A stretch of 43,396 nt of DNA, taken from positions 1 to 43,396 of the forward strand of contig CAJBDJ010000036.1 in the NCBI GenBank assembly GCA_903951825.1, written 5' to 3'. Under the pieces are notes generated by a model. The model made no database searches. It saw only the letters and a list, made by a program, of their open reading frames with translations, and was not told the origin of the DNA. Position numbers and translations under genes: made by a program. Shown piece after piece: positions 20,336 to 31,489 of this stretch. The DNA comes from an uncultured Pseudomonadota bacterium. GTDB taxonomy: Bacteria > Pseudomonadota > Gammaproteobacteria > Burkholderiales > Rhodocyclaceae. Each line of letters opens with the position of its first letter. The first letter of the stretch is position 1.

Positions 20336-20872
20336 CTAGTTGTTCAGCGCCGTAGCCATGGCGTCGAGCTTGCCGCGTACTGAAGCATCCAGCATCCGGT
20401 CGCCGACAATCACCTTGATTCCACCAATCAGTGCCGAATCAACGGACACCGACGGTTCGAGTTTCGTATTGAAAACTAATTCGAGCGGCGGAACTAAAGC
20501 TTTAACTTGGCTATCATCGATCGGAAAGGCCGAAACAATCTCAGCCTGCTTGGTACCTTCTTCGTCGCGCTTGTAACTTTCGAACAAGCTGGCGATTTCG
20601 GGCAAGAGTGCGAGTCGGTCGTTTTTTGATAGCAGCTGGATAAAATTCGACATTTCGTCATCTGCCGCTGAACCGCAGGCAGCGCGAAAAAAATCAACAA
20701 GCTGCGAGGCCGCCACATTGGGGTCGCCAATGGCCGAACGGACATCAGCATTGGCAGCCGCCTGTCCAAGCACAGGAACTTGCTCAGACCACTTGGCTAG
20801 ATTGCCGCTCTCTTTCGCTACCCGAAACAGAGCTTCGGCGTAAGGACGGGCGATAGTGACGGATTCGGCCAT
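20336..20872 (-). CDS. atpH: ATP synthase F1 delta subunit
   Basis: The 178-aa peripheral-stalk subunit starts MAESVTIARPYAEALFRVAKESG and carries the C-terminal VDSALIGGIKVIVGDRMLDASVRGKLDAM motif typical of delta/OSCP. It connects the b-subunit dimer to the top of F1. It begins 3 nt after the atpF stop, consistent with coupled translation. Confidence 0.97.
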   Translation of the reverse strand: MAESVTIARPYAEALFRVAKESGNLAKWSEQVPVLGQAAANADVRSAIGDPNVAASQLVDFFRAACGSAADDEMSNFIQLLSKNDRLALLPEIASLFESYKRDEEGTKQAEIVSAFPIDDSQVKALVPPLELVFNTKLEPSVSVDSALIGGIKVIVGDRMLDASVRGKLDAMATALNN

Positions 20873-20875
20873 TGC

Positions 20876-21346
20876 TCACAGATCCTGTTTCAGGGCAATC
20901 AACATGTCGGCATGGGCAGATGCGTTGATTTCTTTGCGCAGTATCTTTTCGGCACCCGCGACAGCCAGTTCAGAGACACGCTCACGCAGTTGCTGCTTGG
21001 CGCGTTCAACCTCTTGGTCAATCTCTGCCTTGGCACCAGCCACTACCTTGTCAGCCTCAAGCTTGGCGGCACCCTTGGCTTCCTCGACTATTTGTTGTGC
21101 ACGCCTTTCGGCTTGCGCAACGAGATCTGCGGATTTCTCTTTGGCTTCACGCAGCGCATCGGCAGCACGCTTGGCAGCAAGCTCTTGCTCGTGCTTGCCA
21201 CGCTCGGCTGCAGCCAGACCATCAGCAATCAGAACTTGGCGATCAGCCATCGCTTTTTGCAGCGGAGGCCAAACATACTTCATCGTGATCCAGATGAAGA
21301 GACCAAACCATATTGCTTGGCCAATCAGTGTAGCGTTGATATTCAC
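20876..21346 (-). CDS. atpF: ATP synthase F0 b subunit
   Basis: The 156-aa stator subunit has one N-terminal membrane helix ([23 protein letters not shown]) followed by a long charged coiled coil rich in Ala, Glu, Lys and Gln. Only one b-type gene is present, so the stalk would be a homodimer. It lies between atpE and atpH. Confidence 0.97.
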   Translation of the reverse strand: MNINATLIGQAIWFGLFIWITMKYVWPPLQKAMADRQVLIADGLAAAERGKHEQELAAKRAADALREAKEKSADLVAQAERRAQQIVEEAKGAAKLEADKVVAGAKAEIDQEVERAKQQLRERVSELAVAGAEKILRKEINASAHADMLIALKQDL

Positions 21347-21384
21347 GCTAACCTCCTGGTGATAAGGGTTTCAGGGGCGCGGGA

Positions 21385-21654
<270 letters not shown>

Positions 21655-21717
21655 TCAGTAAGGTTGGTTTGTTGCAAAGATAAAATAAAACTACGGAAAA
21701 CAGGTGGCACAGAGTTT

Positions 21718-22897
<1,180 letters not shown>

Positions 22898-22923
22898 AAC
22901 ATGCCTCAATCAAAAGCCGCACG

Positions 22924-22952
22924 AGTGTACCCAACTACTAAAGCGTAGTCAA
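22924..22952 (-). promoter_or_regulatory. Sigma-70-type promoter of the atp operon
   Basis: On the minus strand, TTGACT (22952-22947) and TACACT (22929-22924) are separated by exactly 17 nt. Transcription would start near 22917, about 20 nt before the preferred atpI start codon. This is the best promoter match in the interval between parB and atpI. Confidence 0.7.
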
Positions 22953-23016
22953 ATGCGGCGGCGCACAAAACAAGGGTTTTCCCGAATCTTTTTTTACAAT
23001 TGTCGTCGCGCATTGT

Positions 23017-23871
23017 TTAGACCCGCAAGCGGAAAATCAGTCCATCGAGTTGATCAAGACCGTCAAATTCGATGGTCAATTTGCCGGCTCCCTTTTTATT
23101 GGTGCGAATGGATACGTTAGTACCCAAACTATCGGAAAGCTCTTCCTGCAATCGCAGCAAGTCGCGATCCACTATTTTCTCGGGGTTTTTGAGCGGCGGG
23201 ATGAGCTGTTGCTGAACCAGACGTTCGGTTTCTCGAACCGACAAACCTTTTTGCACGATGCGCTGCGCCAGACCCAATTGTTGCCCGGCGTCTAACGGTA
23301 GCAGGGCGCGTGCATGTCCCATGTCCAACTGGCCGGTCATCAATAACTCCTGAACCGGCGCGACCAATTGTAATAAACGAAGCAAATTTGAGGCGGCGGG
23401 ACGCGAGCGACCGACCGCATCGGCGGCCTCCTGATGGGTCAGGCCGAATTCGTCAATCAGACGTTGCAAGCCTTGGGCCTCTTCGAGGGGATTGAGATTT
23501 TCACGCTGAATGTTTTCAATGAGCGCCATCGCTAGCGCCTGTTCGTCCGGGATGTTCCGGACAAGTACGGGTACTTCGCCCAGACCGGCCAGTTGTGCCG
23601 CTCGCCAGCGGCGTTCGCCGGCAACGATTTCGTAGCGCTCGGCGCCCGGAGTGGGGTCAACGGCGCGCACCAGAATCGGCTGCATTACCCCTTGCGAGCG
23701 GATCGAGGCAGCCAATTCCATTAGTGCGCCTTCTTCCATGTGGGTGCGCGGCTGGTACTTGCCGGGGCGCAGACGTTCAACCGGCAGATTGCGCTGCTCG
23801 TCGCCTTGCGGCCTGTCCTTGCCGGCAAGCAGCGCGTCGAGACCGCGGCCGAGTCCTTTCATCTTGATCAT
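23017..23871 (-). CDS. parB: Chromosome partitioning protein ParB
   Basis: The 284-aa centromere-binding CTPase begins [17 protein letters not shown], has the ParB/Noc N-terminal domain (VAGERRWRAAQLAGL, ALIENIQRENLNPLEEAQG), and the helix-turn-helix LTHQEAADAVGRSRPAASNLLRLL. The start overlaps the parA stop by ATGA. No parS palindrome was spotted in the window. Together with mnmG and rsmG it suggests proximity to the origin. Confidence 0.97.
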   Translation of the reverse strand: MIKMKGLGRGLDALLAGKDRPQGDEQRNLPVERLRPGKYQPRTHMEEGALMELAASIRSQGVMQPILVRAVDPTPGAERYEIVAGERRWRAAQLAGLGEVPVLVRNIPDEQALAMALIENIQRENLNPLEEAQGLQRLIDEFGLTHQEAADAVGRSRPAASNLLRLLQLVAPVQELLMTGQLDMGHARALLPLDAGQQLGLAQRIVQKGLSVRETERLVQQQLIPPLKNPEKIVDRDLLRLQEELSDSLGTNVSIRTNKKGAGKLTIEFDGLDQLDGLIFRLRV

Positions 23872-24629
23872 TGGGCGACCCTTTCAAGAATTTCCCGGGC
23901 GAGTGCGGAGTAGGCTTGCGCGCCCTTGGAGTTTTTGTCGAAGGCGATGACCGGCTTGCCATAAGAAGGCGCTTCGGCCAATCGGACATTGCGTGGCACG
24001 ATGGTTTGATACACCTTGTTGCCGAAATGACTTTCGAGTTCGTTGGAGACTTGCTGGGTCAGGGTACTCTGACCGTTGTACATGGTGCGTAGCAGACCCT
24101 CGATTTCGAGGCGTGAATTGAGATGGTGGCGCACCTTGCGCAGCGTTTCGACAAGGTCGGAGAGCCCTTCCAGGGCGTAATACTCGCATTGCATCGGAAT
24201 CAATACGGAATCGGCAGCAACCAGCGCGTTGACCGTCAGCATGTTCAGGGCGGGCGGACAGTCGATCAAAACAAAGTCGTAAGTTGCGTGGTTTTGCTGG
24301 AGCGCCTTTTTCAGGCGGTATTCGCGTTGATCGAGTTCGATCAATTCAACCTCGGCGCCGGCCAGTTCCCGGTTGGCGGGCAGAATATCGAAGTCGAATT
24401 CGGTTCTGATGCAGACTTCGAGCAGGCTTGCGGCGCCGATCAGCAATTGATAGACAGTGGGCAACGCCTCTTTTTTGGTAATTCCTGATCCGGTGGTGGC
24501 GTTCCCCTGCGGATCCATGTCGATGAGCAGGACGCGCTTGCCTTCGACGGCAAGCGATGCCGCCAGATTGACGGCGGTGGTCGTTTTGCCGACGCCGCCT
24601 TTCTGGTTGGTAATGGCGAGTACTTTCAT
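23868..24629 (-). CDS. parA: Chromosome partitioning ATPase ParA
   Basis: The 253-aa Walker-type ATPase has the deviant Walker A motif KGGVGKTT in [17 protein letters not shown] and the conserved [11 protein letters not shown] and [12 protein letters not shown] motifs. With ParB it segregates the chromosome origin. The ATG at 24629 is chosen: the frame is open upstream, but that part is Arg/Cys-rich and unlike the family. It overlaps rsmG upstream and parB downstream by 4 nt each. Confidence 0.97.
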   Translation of the reverse strand: MKVLAITNQKGGVGKTTTAVNLAASLAVEGKRVLLIDMDPQGNATTGSGITKKEALPTVYQLLIGAASLLEVCIRTEFDFDILPANRELAGAEVELIELDQREYRLKKALQQNHATYDFVLIDCPPALNMLTVNALVAADSVLIPMQCEYYALEGLSDLVETLRKVRHHLNSRLEIEGLLRTMYNGQSTLTQQVSNELESHFGNKVYQTIVPRNVRLAEAPSYGKPVIAFDKNSKGAQAYSALAREILERVAQ

Positions 24630-25243
24630 GACCCGGCTTTCAAAATGATCAAATGTCGTTCGGCATCCAGCCCCGGAACGGCGAGCGGAATGATCGCTGC
24701 AACCGTGACATCGGCTGGCAACGCGTTTAGTTCGGCGGTCGGCAGGACACCTTTCATCGCCAGCCACTGACCGTTGGGAGCCAGAAGGTGGCGGGTCAGA
24801 TTGACCAGAACAGCCAGTTCGGCGAAGGCGCGCGAACTGATTTGTCGGTATTGTCCGCGCATCTCCTCGATTCGTGCGTGGTGCACCGTCACATTTCTGA
24901 GTTCCAGTTCGATTCCTGCTTGTTGCAAGAAACTGGTTTTTTTCTGCACGCTATCAACCATGCTGACGGCCAGATCGGGTCGGGCAATTGCCAGCGGGAT
25001 GCCGGGCAGGCCGCCGCCGCTGCCGACATCAAGCAGATCACCGGCGCCGAGGTGCGGAAGGATGCTCAGTGAATCGAGCAGATGATACGCGATGGCCTGC
25101 GCTGGATCGCGCAAGGCAGTCAGGTTATAGGTTTTGTTCCATTTGAGCAGCAGGTCGCGGAAGGCAAGCAGCTTGAGTTGTGCCGCAGCGGGCAAGGTGA
25201 TGTCGAGCGCGGCGATGCCGTTGGCAAGAGAAGCCTGAGTCAT
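24626..25243 (-). CDS. rsmG: 16S rRNA (guanine-527-N7)-methyltransferase
   Basis: The 205-aa SAM-dependent methyltransferase (formerly GidB) modifies G527 of 16S rRNA. Motifs include [25 protein letters not shown] and the SAM site [17 protein letters not shown]. It overlaps mnmG and parA by 4-nt ATGA junctions, so mnmG, rsmG, parA and parB are translationally coupled. Confidence 0.97.
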   Translation of the reverse strand: MTQASLANGIAALDITLPAAAQLKLLAFRDLLLKWNKTYNLTALRDPAQAIAYHLLDSLSILPHLGAGDLLDVGSGGGLPGIPLAIARPDLAVSMVDSVQKKTSFLQQAGIELELRNVTVHHARIEEMRGQYRQISSRAFAELAVLVNLTRHLLAPNGQWLAMKGVLPTAELNALPADVTVAAIIPLAVPGLDAERHLIILKAGS

Positions 25244-27144
25244 GCGGCGGGTGAAAAGTGGTGGCGCTTCAAGTGGATCAGCAGCAGCGAGATGGCGGCC
25301 GGGGTGACGCCCTGAACCCGTGAGGCCTGGCCAATCGTCTGCGGCCTGTGTTGTGCCAGTTTCTGCCTGACCTCGTTGGATAAGCCGGCGACCGCGCTGT
25401 AGTCGAGCGCCGACGGCAGAACGGTGTTTTCGTAGCTGGCCGATCGGGCAACTTCTTCGGCCTGACGGTCGATGTAGCCCTGGTATTTAGCAGCGATTTC
25501 GAGTTGCTCGACGACCGCTGTAGACATGTCAATTCTCGCCGGAATTTGGGCTTGACCGTCGATTGGCAGGGTCAGCAATGCCCGGTAGCTGACTTCCGGG
25601 CGGCGCAGCAGTTCGAGCAGGTTGTACTCGTGTTCGATCGTCTGGCCGAGAACGCGAAGGCAATCTTCCGGCGTTGTCAGGCGGGGGTTGATCCAGGTTG
25701 ATTTCAATCGCTCCTGTTCGCCGGCAATCGCCTCGCGCTTCTCGCAGAAAGCCGTCCAGCGTGTCTCGTCAACTAGCCCCAGGGCACGACCTTGTTCGGT
25801 CAAACGCAGGTCGGCGTTATCTTCGCGCAGACTCAGGCGATACTCGGCACGGCTGGTGAACATCCGATAGGGGTCGGAAACGCCGCGCGTGATCAGGTCG
25901 TCAACCAGTACGCCGAGATAAGCTTCATGGCGCTGCGGACACCAGCCGGCTTCCTCGCGCACAAACCGCGCTGCGTTGATGCCGGCGAGCAGGCCCTGGG
26001 CGGCGGCCTCTTCGTAGCCGGTTGTGCCGTTGATCTGGCCAGCAAAAAACAAGCCGTGGATGGCCTTGGTTTCGAGGGTATTCTTGAGGCCGCGCGGATC
26101 GTAGAAGTCGTATTCGATGGCGTAGCCGGGGCGCAGAATGTGGCAGTTTTCCAGGCCGCGAATCGAGCGGATCAGTGCCAGCTGGATATCGAAAGGCAGG
26201 CTGGTCGACACGCCGTTCGGGTAAATCTCATGCGTTGCCAGGCCTTCCGGCTCAAGGAAGACATGGTGTTGATCCTTGTCGGCAAAGCGGTGGATCTTGT
26301 CTTCAATCGACGGGCAATAGCGCGGGCCGACACCCTCGATGACCCCCGTGTACATCGGCGAACGGTCGAGTCCGCTGCGAATGATGGCGTGCGTTTTTTC
26401 GTTGGTTTCGGTGATCCAGCATGGCAGTTGGCGTGGGTGTTGCGCCGCGTTGCCAAGAAAAGAAAAAACCGGCAGCGGAGTGTCGGAGTATTGCGCTTGC
26501 ATCACCGAAAAATCGATGGTCTTGCCATCCAGGCGCGGCGGCGTCCCGGTTTTCAGGCGTCCTTGCGGCAACTGCAGCTCTTTCAGGCGGGCAGCTAGCG
26601 AATTGGCCGGCGGATCGCCCATGCGGCCAGCGCTGTAGTTTTCCAGCCCGACGTGAATTTTGCCGTTGAGGAAGGTGCCCGCGGTCAACACCACGGATTG
26701 GCCTGAAAAACGAATGCCGAGTTGGGTTACGGCGCCGGTGACGCGCTCGCCCTCAATGATCAAATCATCACAAGCGTCGGCGAAAATCGTCAAATTGGGT
26801 TGGTTTTCGAGGCGCCCGCGGATCGCCTGCTTGTACAAAAGACGGTCAGCCTGAACGCGGGTGGCGCGCACAGCCGGCCCTTTCGAGGCATTGAGGATGC
26901 GGAATTGAATGCCCGCCTCGTCGCTGGCGGCCGCCATCGCCCCGCCCAAGGCATCGATCTCCCGCACCAGGTGTCCTTTGCCGATCCCGCCAATCGACGG
27001 ATTGCAACTCATCGCCCCCAGCGTGTCGAGATTGTGAGTCAGCAACAACGTGTTCGCACCCGTCCGCGCTGCGGCAAGCGCAGCTTCGCTGCCGGCATGG
27101 CCGCCGCCGACCACAATGACGTCGAAACGGTTCGGGTAAAGCAT
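25240..27144 (-). CDS. mnmG: tRNA uridine 5-carboxymethylaminomethyl modification enzyme MnmG
   Basis: The 634-aa FAD enzyme (GidA) works with MnmE to modify U34 of certain tRNAs. It has the FAD-binding [19 protein letters not shown], the [24 protein letters not shown] signature, and the ETNEKTH and [17 protein letters not shown] motifs. ATG at 27144 ([12 protein letters not shown]) matches the family start; a TTG nine codons earlier is possible. It is the first gene of the mnmG-rsmG-parA-parB unit and diverges from the response regulator gene. Confidence 0.97.
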   Translation of the reverse strand: MLYPNRFDVIVVGGGHAGSEAALAAARTGANTLLLTHNLDTLGAMSCNPSIGGIGKGHLVREIDALGGAMAAASDEAGIQFRILNASKGPAVRATRVQADRLLYKQAIRGRLENQPNLTIFADACDDLIIEGERVTGAVTQLGIRFSGQSVVLTAGTFLNGKIHVGLENYSAGRMGDPPANSLAARLKELQLPQGRLKTGTPPRLDGKTIDFSVMQAQYSDTPLPVFSFLGNAAQHPRQLPCWITETNEKTHAIIRSGLDRSPMYTGVIEGVGPRYCPSIEDKIHRFADKDQHHVFLEPEGLATHEIYPNGVSTSLPFDIQLALIRSIRGLENCHILRPGYAIEYDFYDPRGLKNTLETKAIHGLFFAGQINGTTGYEEAAAQGLLAGINAARFVREEAGWCPQRHEAYLGVLVDDLITRGVSDPYRMFTSRAEYRLSLREDNADLRLTEQGRALGLVDETRWTAFCEKREAIAGEQERLKSTWINPRLTTPEDCLRVLGQTIEHEYNLLELLRRPEVSYRALLTLPIDGQAQIPARIDMSTAVVEQLEIAAKYQGYIDRQAEEVARSASYENTVLPSALDYSAVAGLSNEVRQKLAQHRPQTIGQASRVQGVTPAAISLLLIHLKRHHFSPAA

Positions 27145-27236
27145 GGATTCAGGTTTGTTGCAAGATGCCAAGGGAGGCGAATTTTACGTCAGGGGGCTGA
27201 AAAATCACAGTTTTTCAAGGATGCCTTGCCGCCACC

Positions 27237-27258
27237 GGCGAACTCAAGTAAGTTCGCC
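27237..27258. repeat. 8-bp inverted repeat in the mnmG/response-regulator intergenic region
   Basis: GGCGAACT and AGTTCGCC are perfect complements separated by CAAGTA. There is no T-tract on either side, so it is not a typical terminator. It ends 26 nt before the response regulator start codon and could be an operator or a leader hairpin. Confidence 0.5.
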
Positions 27259-27284
27259 TGACCGAGAACAATCCACTGACATGC

Positions 27285-28967
27285 ATGGCTAGCCCCGATA
27301 ACGAAGACATGTTGTATGCACTGCGGCAGTCACTTAGCCAAAAACGCGTACTCATCGTCGACCGCCACGCGCCGGCGCGCGACTCACTCAGGCAATTGCT
27401 CGCCGCCCTCGGCGTCACTTCGGTGCACGGCGCCGGCAACTCGGCGGAGGTCATTCGCCAAGTCAAGAGTAATCGCTTCGATATCATTCTCTCGGATTTC
27501 GTGCTTGACGACGGGCGCGATGGGCAGCAGTTGCTGGAAGAGCTCCGGCACGCGCAACTGATTTCGCTATCGGCGGTGTATATGATCATCACCAGCGAGC
27601 GCGGCTACACCAATGTTGTTTCGCTTGCCGAACTGGTGCCTGACGATTACCTGATCAAGCCATTTACTTCGGAGCAGTTGCAGGCACGTTTAATCAAGGC
27701 AATCTACAAAAAGCATGTCTTGAGCAAAATTTATGATGGGATCGAGCGTGGTGCGCTGAACGAAGCGGTCATTGCTTGCGACCGCGTGATCGAGCAACAG
27801 CCCAGCTATTTTTATGACGCCCTGCGCTTTAAAGGCGATTTGCTCAACTTGCAAGGGAGAACGCGGGAGGCCGAAGAGGTTTTTCGCTTGGTTCTGCAGA
27901 GTCGATTCGTGCCCTGGGCAAAAATGGGGCTGGCAACCGCTTTGCGTGACCGTGGCGCACTCGATGAAGCGGAACAACTGGCCGAACAGGTGACCAGCGA
28001 GGCACCTGATTACCTCTCGGCTTATGATTTTCTGGCCTCAGTCCACGAGGCTCAAGGCCGCCTCGCTGACGCCCAACGCTCGCTGCAGCGCGGTGCAGAT
28101 GCGTCGCCGCACAACACGGTTCGCCAACGCATGGTCGGCGACGTTGCGACCCGCAACAAAGATTTTCTGGCCGCTGAAAAGGCCTATGGGCGCGTCATGC
28201 AGCGTAATCGCGGTAGCAGCCTGCGCAATGTGGATGACTTTGCCAATCTCTCGCGTGTGCTGGTTGAACGCGGCGATGTCGCCGCCTCACGGCGGATTGC
28301 CGCCGAAATGAAACGCGAATGGCGCGGCGACAGGCAGGCGGAGCTCGCCGCCCTGATCACAGAAAGCCTGTGCCTGAACGCCGATGGTTTGCCCGAGAAG
28401 GCCAAGGCACTGGTTGATCAGGCGCTCGAATTGCAAAACGAAGTGGCGGCGAATGCGTTAGAGCAGGGCAAGGCGCTTTCTCACCGACTGGTGGTCGATC
28501 TGGCACATGCCTGCTTCGCCACCGGCAAGGAGGCAGAGGCCACTCAGTTGATGCGGCAAGTCGCTACAGAAAACAACGAAGACGTGCATTTGATCGAGCA
28601 GATCAACAATGTGTTTGAAAAAACCGGTTTCGCCGATGCGGGCAAAGCCCTCCTCGACGAGGTCGGTGCCGAGATCGTCGAACTCAACAACCGAGGAGTT
28701 CTTGCGGCGCGCAGCGGTGATTTTGAGGGAGCTGTGCAGTTGTTGATCCAGGCCGCCGAGAAGGCGCCCAATTTGCAGTTTTTGGTTAACGCATCCAAAG
28801 CGATCTTTACCTTGCTCGACCAGCGTGGCTGGGATCATGAACTGGCGACCAAGGGCTGCGAATACATCGAACGCGCCCAGCGCAAGGATCGCAAAAGCAG
28901 CAAAGTCGCATCGGCTCGTGAAATGTATAGAGCGGTTGCAAAAAAATACGGCGTTTCGATTCTCTGA
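27285..28967 (+). CDS. Response regulator receiver protein with TPR repeats
   Basis: The 560-aa protein has an N-terminal REC domain (about 20-140) with Asp26, the likely phospho-acceptor Asp71 in DIILSDFVLDDG, Ser104 and Lys125 in YLIKPF. The acidic pocket shows one Asp (IVDR) instead of the usual pair. The rest is helical repeats of TPR type, with motifs such as A-x-x-x-Y-x-R-V and L-x-x-x-G-D-V-A. There is no DNA-binding or enzymatic output domain, so it likely signals by protein-protein contact. No histidine kinase is adjacent. It is convergent with livF, 15 nt away. Confidence 0.88.
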   Translation: MASPDNEDMLYALRQSLSQKRVLIVDRHAPARDSLRQLLAALGVTSVHGAGNSAEVIRQVKSNRFDIILSDFVLDDGRDGQQLLEELRHAQLISLSAVYMIITSERGYTNVVSLAELVPDDYLIKPFTSEQLQARLIKAIYKKHVLSKIYDGIERGALNEAVIACDRVIEQQPSYFYDALRFKGDLLNLQGRTREAEEVFRLVLQSRFVPWAKMGLATALRDRGALDEAEQLAEQVTSEAPDYLSAYDFLASVHEAQGRLADAQRSLQRGADASPHNTVRQRMVGDVATRNKDFLAAEKAYGRVMQRNRGSSLRNVDDFANLSRVLVERGDVAASRRIAAEMKREWRGDRQAELAALITESLCLNADGLPEKAKALVDQALELQNEVAANALEQGKALSHRLVVDLAHACFATGKEAEATQLMRQVATENNEDVHLIEQINNVFEKTGFADAGKALLDEVGAEIVELNNRGVLAARSGDFEGAVQLLIQAAEKAPNLQFLVNASKAIFTLLDQRGWDHELATKGCEYIERAQRKDRKSSKVASAREMYRAVAKKYGVSIL

Positions 28968-28982
28968 ACGGCGGGTTCGATC

Positions 28983-29735
28983 TCAGTTTTTGTGAGCGAG
29001 TCCGAGGTAAGCGTCAATCACCCGCCGATCCGCCGCCAGTTCCTTGCTGGGCCCGGCCAATGAAATTTCGCCGGTTTCCAGGACATAGCCGTAATCGGCA
29101 ATTTGCAATGCGGCGCGGGCGTTTTGTTCGACAAGCAGAATGGCTACTCCACTCTCCTTCAGCGCGCTGATGATGCGGAAAATTTCCTTGATGATCAGCG
29201 GCGCCAGGCCAAGGCTGGGTTCGTCAAGCATCAGCAACTTCGGCTTGGCCATCAGCGCACGACCCATGGCCAGCATTTGGCGCTCGCCGCCGGAGAGCGT
29301 CCCGGCCAACTGGCTGCGCCGCTCGTCGAGACGCGGAAACAGCTCGAAAACCTCGTCCATGGTTTCGATCTGATCGCGATGGCCGGTGCGATAGCGATCG
29401 AAGGCGCCCAACAAAAGGTTGTCTTCGACGCTCATTTCGGCGAACAATTCGCGTTTCTCCGGTACCAGCGTCATGCCGTGCCGAACCAGATACTCGACTT
29501 CGCGCTCGCGGCCTTGAACGTGACCCAAATAGACGATTTCTCCAGCAACCGGCAGCAGACCCATCAAAGCGGCCAGCAAGGTGCTCTTGCCGGCACCGTT
29601 GGGGCCGATGACGGTGACAATTTCGCCGCGCCGGAGGGTCAGGCTGACCTGGTGCAAGGCTTCGACCTTGCCATAGGCAACCGTCAGGTCACGCACCTCG
29701 AGAATGACTGAATGGTCGTGATGCGTTTTCATCAA
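28983..29735 (-). CDS. livF: Branched-chain amino acid-type ABC transporter ATPase (LivF)
   Basis: The 250-aa ATPase has Walker A GPNGAGKST, the signature LSGGERQMLAMGRALM, Walker B LLMLDEPSLGLAP and the LivF-type C terminus with GYVLETGEISLAGPSKEL. It overlaps the livMG fusion gene by 4 nt. It is the last gene of the liv operon. The substrate may be branched-chain amino acids or another small amide or acid, since the family is broad. Confidence 0.94.
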   Translation of the reverse strand: MMKTHHDHSVILEVRDLTVAYGKVEALHQVSLTLRRGEIVTVIGPNGAGKSTLLAALMGLLPVAGEIVYLGHVQGREREVEYLVRHGMTLVPEKRELFAEMSVEDNLLLGAFDRYRTGHRDQIETMDEVFELFPRLDERRSQLAGTLSGGERQMLAMGRALMAKPKLLMLDEPSLGLAPLIIKEIFRIISALKESGVAILLVEQNARAALQIADYGYVLETGEISLAGPSKELAADRRVIDAYLGLAHKN

Positions 29736-31489
29736 TCGACTCCCCCGAGATAGGCTTCAAGCACCCGCGGGTCGCGCTGCACGCTTTCCGGCACACCTTC
29801 GGCAATCTTTTCACCGAACTCCATCACCACCACACGATCGGCCAGACCCATGACGAAATCCATGTCGTGCTCAACGAGCAAAATGCCCATCCCCTCGTTG
29901 CGCAGCTTGCCGAGTAATTCGGCGAGATCCTGCTTCTCGCGATAGCGCAGCCCGGCGGCCGGTTCGTCGAGCAGCAGCAGGCAGGGGTCTGAGCACAGGG
30001 CGCGGGCGATTTCGACGATGCGCTGCTTGCCAAGTGCCAGACTGCCGGCGGCATCGAACATGTGTTCGCCAAGTCCAACCCGCTCAATCTGTCGCGCCGC
30101 TTCGGCCAGCAAGCCTCGTTCTTCCGCCCGGTCGAGACGCAAAGCGGCCGGCAGCACACCTTGCGTGCCGCGCAAATGAGCGCCAATCGCGACATTTTCG
30201 AGTACCGACATTTGCCCGAGCAAACGAACATGCTGAAAGGTGCGACTCATGCCACGGCGGGCGATGTCGCGCGACGGCATCCGTTCTATGCGTTCGCCGA
30301 TGAAGCGAATTTCGCCGTCAGTTGCCGGTGCAACGCCGGAAATGCAGTTGAAGAGGGTGCTTTTTCCCGCCCCGTTGGGGCCGATCAGCGCCATCACTTC
30401 ACCGGCCGCGACGCGCAGGGAAAGCCGGTTGTTGGCAACCAGCCCCCCAAAATTTTTGCTCACCTCATGCACTTCGAGCAGTACGCTGTTGGCGGCGGCC
30501 AAGGGTCTTTTGGGCAGAATTTCCGCCGTTGCCACCTGACGTTTTTCATGGCGCGCCGGGAGTTGTTTCAGGATCACCGGCCACAAGCCATCGCGCGCCC
30601 GTTGCAGGATCAGCACCATGGCGATCCCGAAAACAATCATCTCGAAATTGCCGCTTTGCCCGAGCAGTTGCGGCAACCAGTCCTGCAGCCACTGCTTGAG
30701 CAAGGTAATCAACCCGGCTCCCAAAACGGCGCCCCAAACATGGCCGATGCCGCCGACCACCGCCATGAACAGATATTCGATTCCCTGCGTCAACGCAAAT
30801 GGCGTCGGATTGACGAAGCGCTGCAGATGGGCGTAAAGCCAGCCGGAAACGCTGGCCAGCAAAGCGGCGATGAGAAAAGCGACAATTTTGGCGTGTGGGG
30901 TGTTGACGCCCATCGCCTCGGCCATCACCGTTCCCCCCTTGAGCGCACGCAGCGAACGGCCGACGCGCGAATCGAGCAAATTGCTGATTGCGGCAATCGC
31001 CAAAAGGACGACAAGCCAGATCAGGTAGTAAAAATCACGCCCGGACTTGAGCTCCCAGCCAAAGAGGGTAACTGGCGGAACGCCGCTAATGCCGGTATGC
31101 CCGCCCAAAAATTCGAGATTGCCAAAAAGAAAGTAGAGGCTGATGCCCCAGGCGATCGTCCCCAGCGGCAAGTAGTGGCCGCCCATGCGCAAAGTGATGA
31201 AGCCGAGAAAAAAAGCGATCATGGCAGTGAGCGCGAGTCCGACCAAAAGCGTCAACCAGGGCGACCAACCCCAGGTTGTCGTCAACCACGCCGTCGTGTA
31301 GGCGCCTATCCCGACAAACGCCGCCTGGCCGAAAGAAGTCAGGCCGGCGACGCCGGTGAGGAGAACGAGGCCGACGGCAACGATGGCGTAGAGGCCAATG
31401 TAATTGAGCAGGGTAATGGTGAATTCCGGCAGCAGCAGGGGAGCTACCGCGAGCAAGGCTGCCAGAGCCGGGAGCGGAAGACGGCACAT
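29732..31489 (-). CDS. Fused ABC permease-ATPase (LivM-LivG)
   Basis: This 585-aa protein joins a LivM-type permease (about residues 1-325: multiple membrane helices, LTSFGQAAFVGIGAYT and GGIGHVWGAVLGAGLI) to a LivG-type ATPase (about 345-585: Walker A GPNGAGKST, LALGKQRIVEIARAL, LLLLDEPAAGL, LLVEHDMDFVMGLADRVVVMEFG). The frame is continuous with no stop or new start between the domains. The start at 31489 overlaps the livH stop by 1 nt; the longer open frame upstream is livH in another frame and was rejected. Such fusions occur in this transporter family. Confidence 0.93.
   Translation of the reverse strand: MCRLPLPALAALLAVAPLLLPEFTITLLNYIGLYAIVAVGLVLLTGVAGLTSFGQAAFVGIGAYTTAWLTTTWGWSPWLTLLVGLALTAMIAFFLGFITLRMGGHYLPLGTIAWGISLYFLFGNLEFLGGHTGISGVPPVTLFGWELKSGRDFYYLIWLVVLLAIAAISNLLDSRVGRSLRALKGGTVMAEAMGVNTPHAKIVAFLIAALLASVSGWLYAHLQRFVNPTPFALTQGIEYLFMAVVGGIGHVWGAVLGAGLITLLKQWLQDWLPQLLGQSGNFEMIVFGIAMVLILQRARDGLWPVILKQLPARHEKRQVATAEILPKRPLAAANSVLLEVHEVSKNFGGLVANNRLSLRVAAGEVMALIGPNGAGKSTLFNCISGVAPATDGEIRFIGERIERMPSRDIARRGMSRTFQHVRLLGQMSVLENVAIGAHLRGTQGVLPAALRLDRAEERGLLAEAARQIERVGLGEHMFDAAGSLALGKQRIVEIARALCSDPCLLLLDEPAAGLRYREKQDLAELLGKLRNEGMGILLVEHDMDFVMGLADRVVVMEFGEKIAEGVPESVQRDPRVLEAYLGGVD

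Noticed and set aside
22910-27284. Looked for parS sites and an origin around parAB and mnmG
   Set aside because: No 16-bp parS-type palindrome or cluster of DnaA boxes was found by eye; the origin probably lies outside the window.
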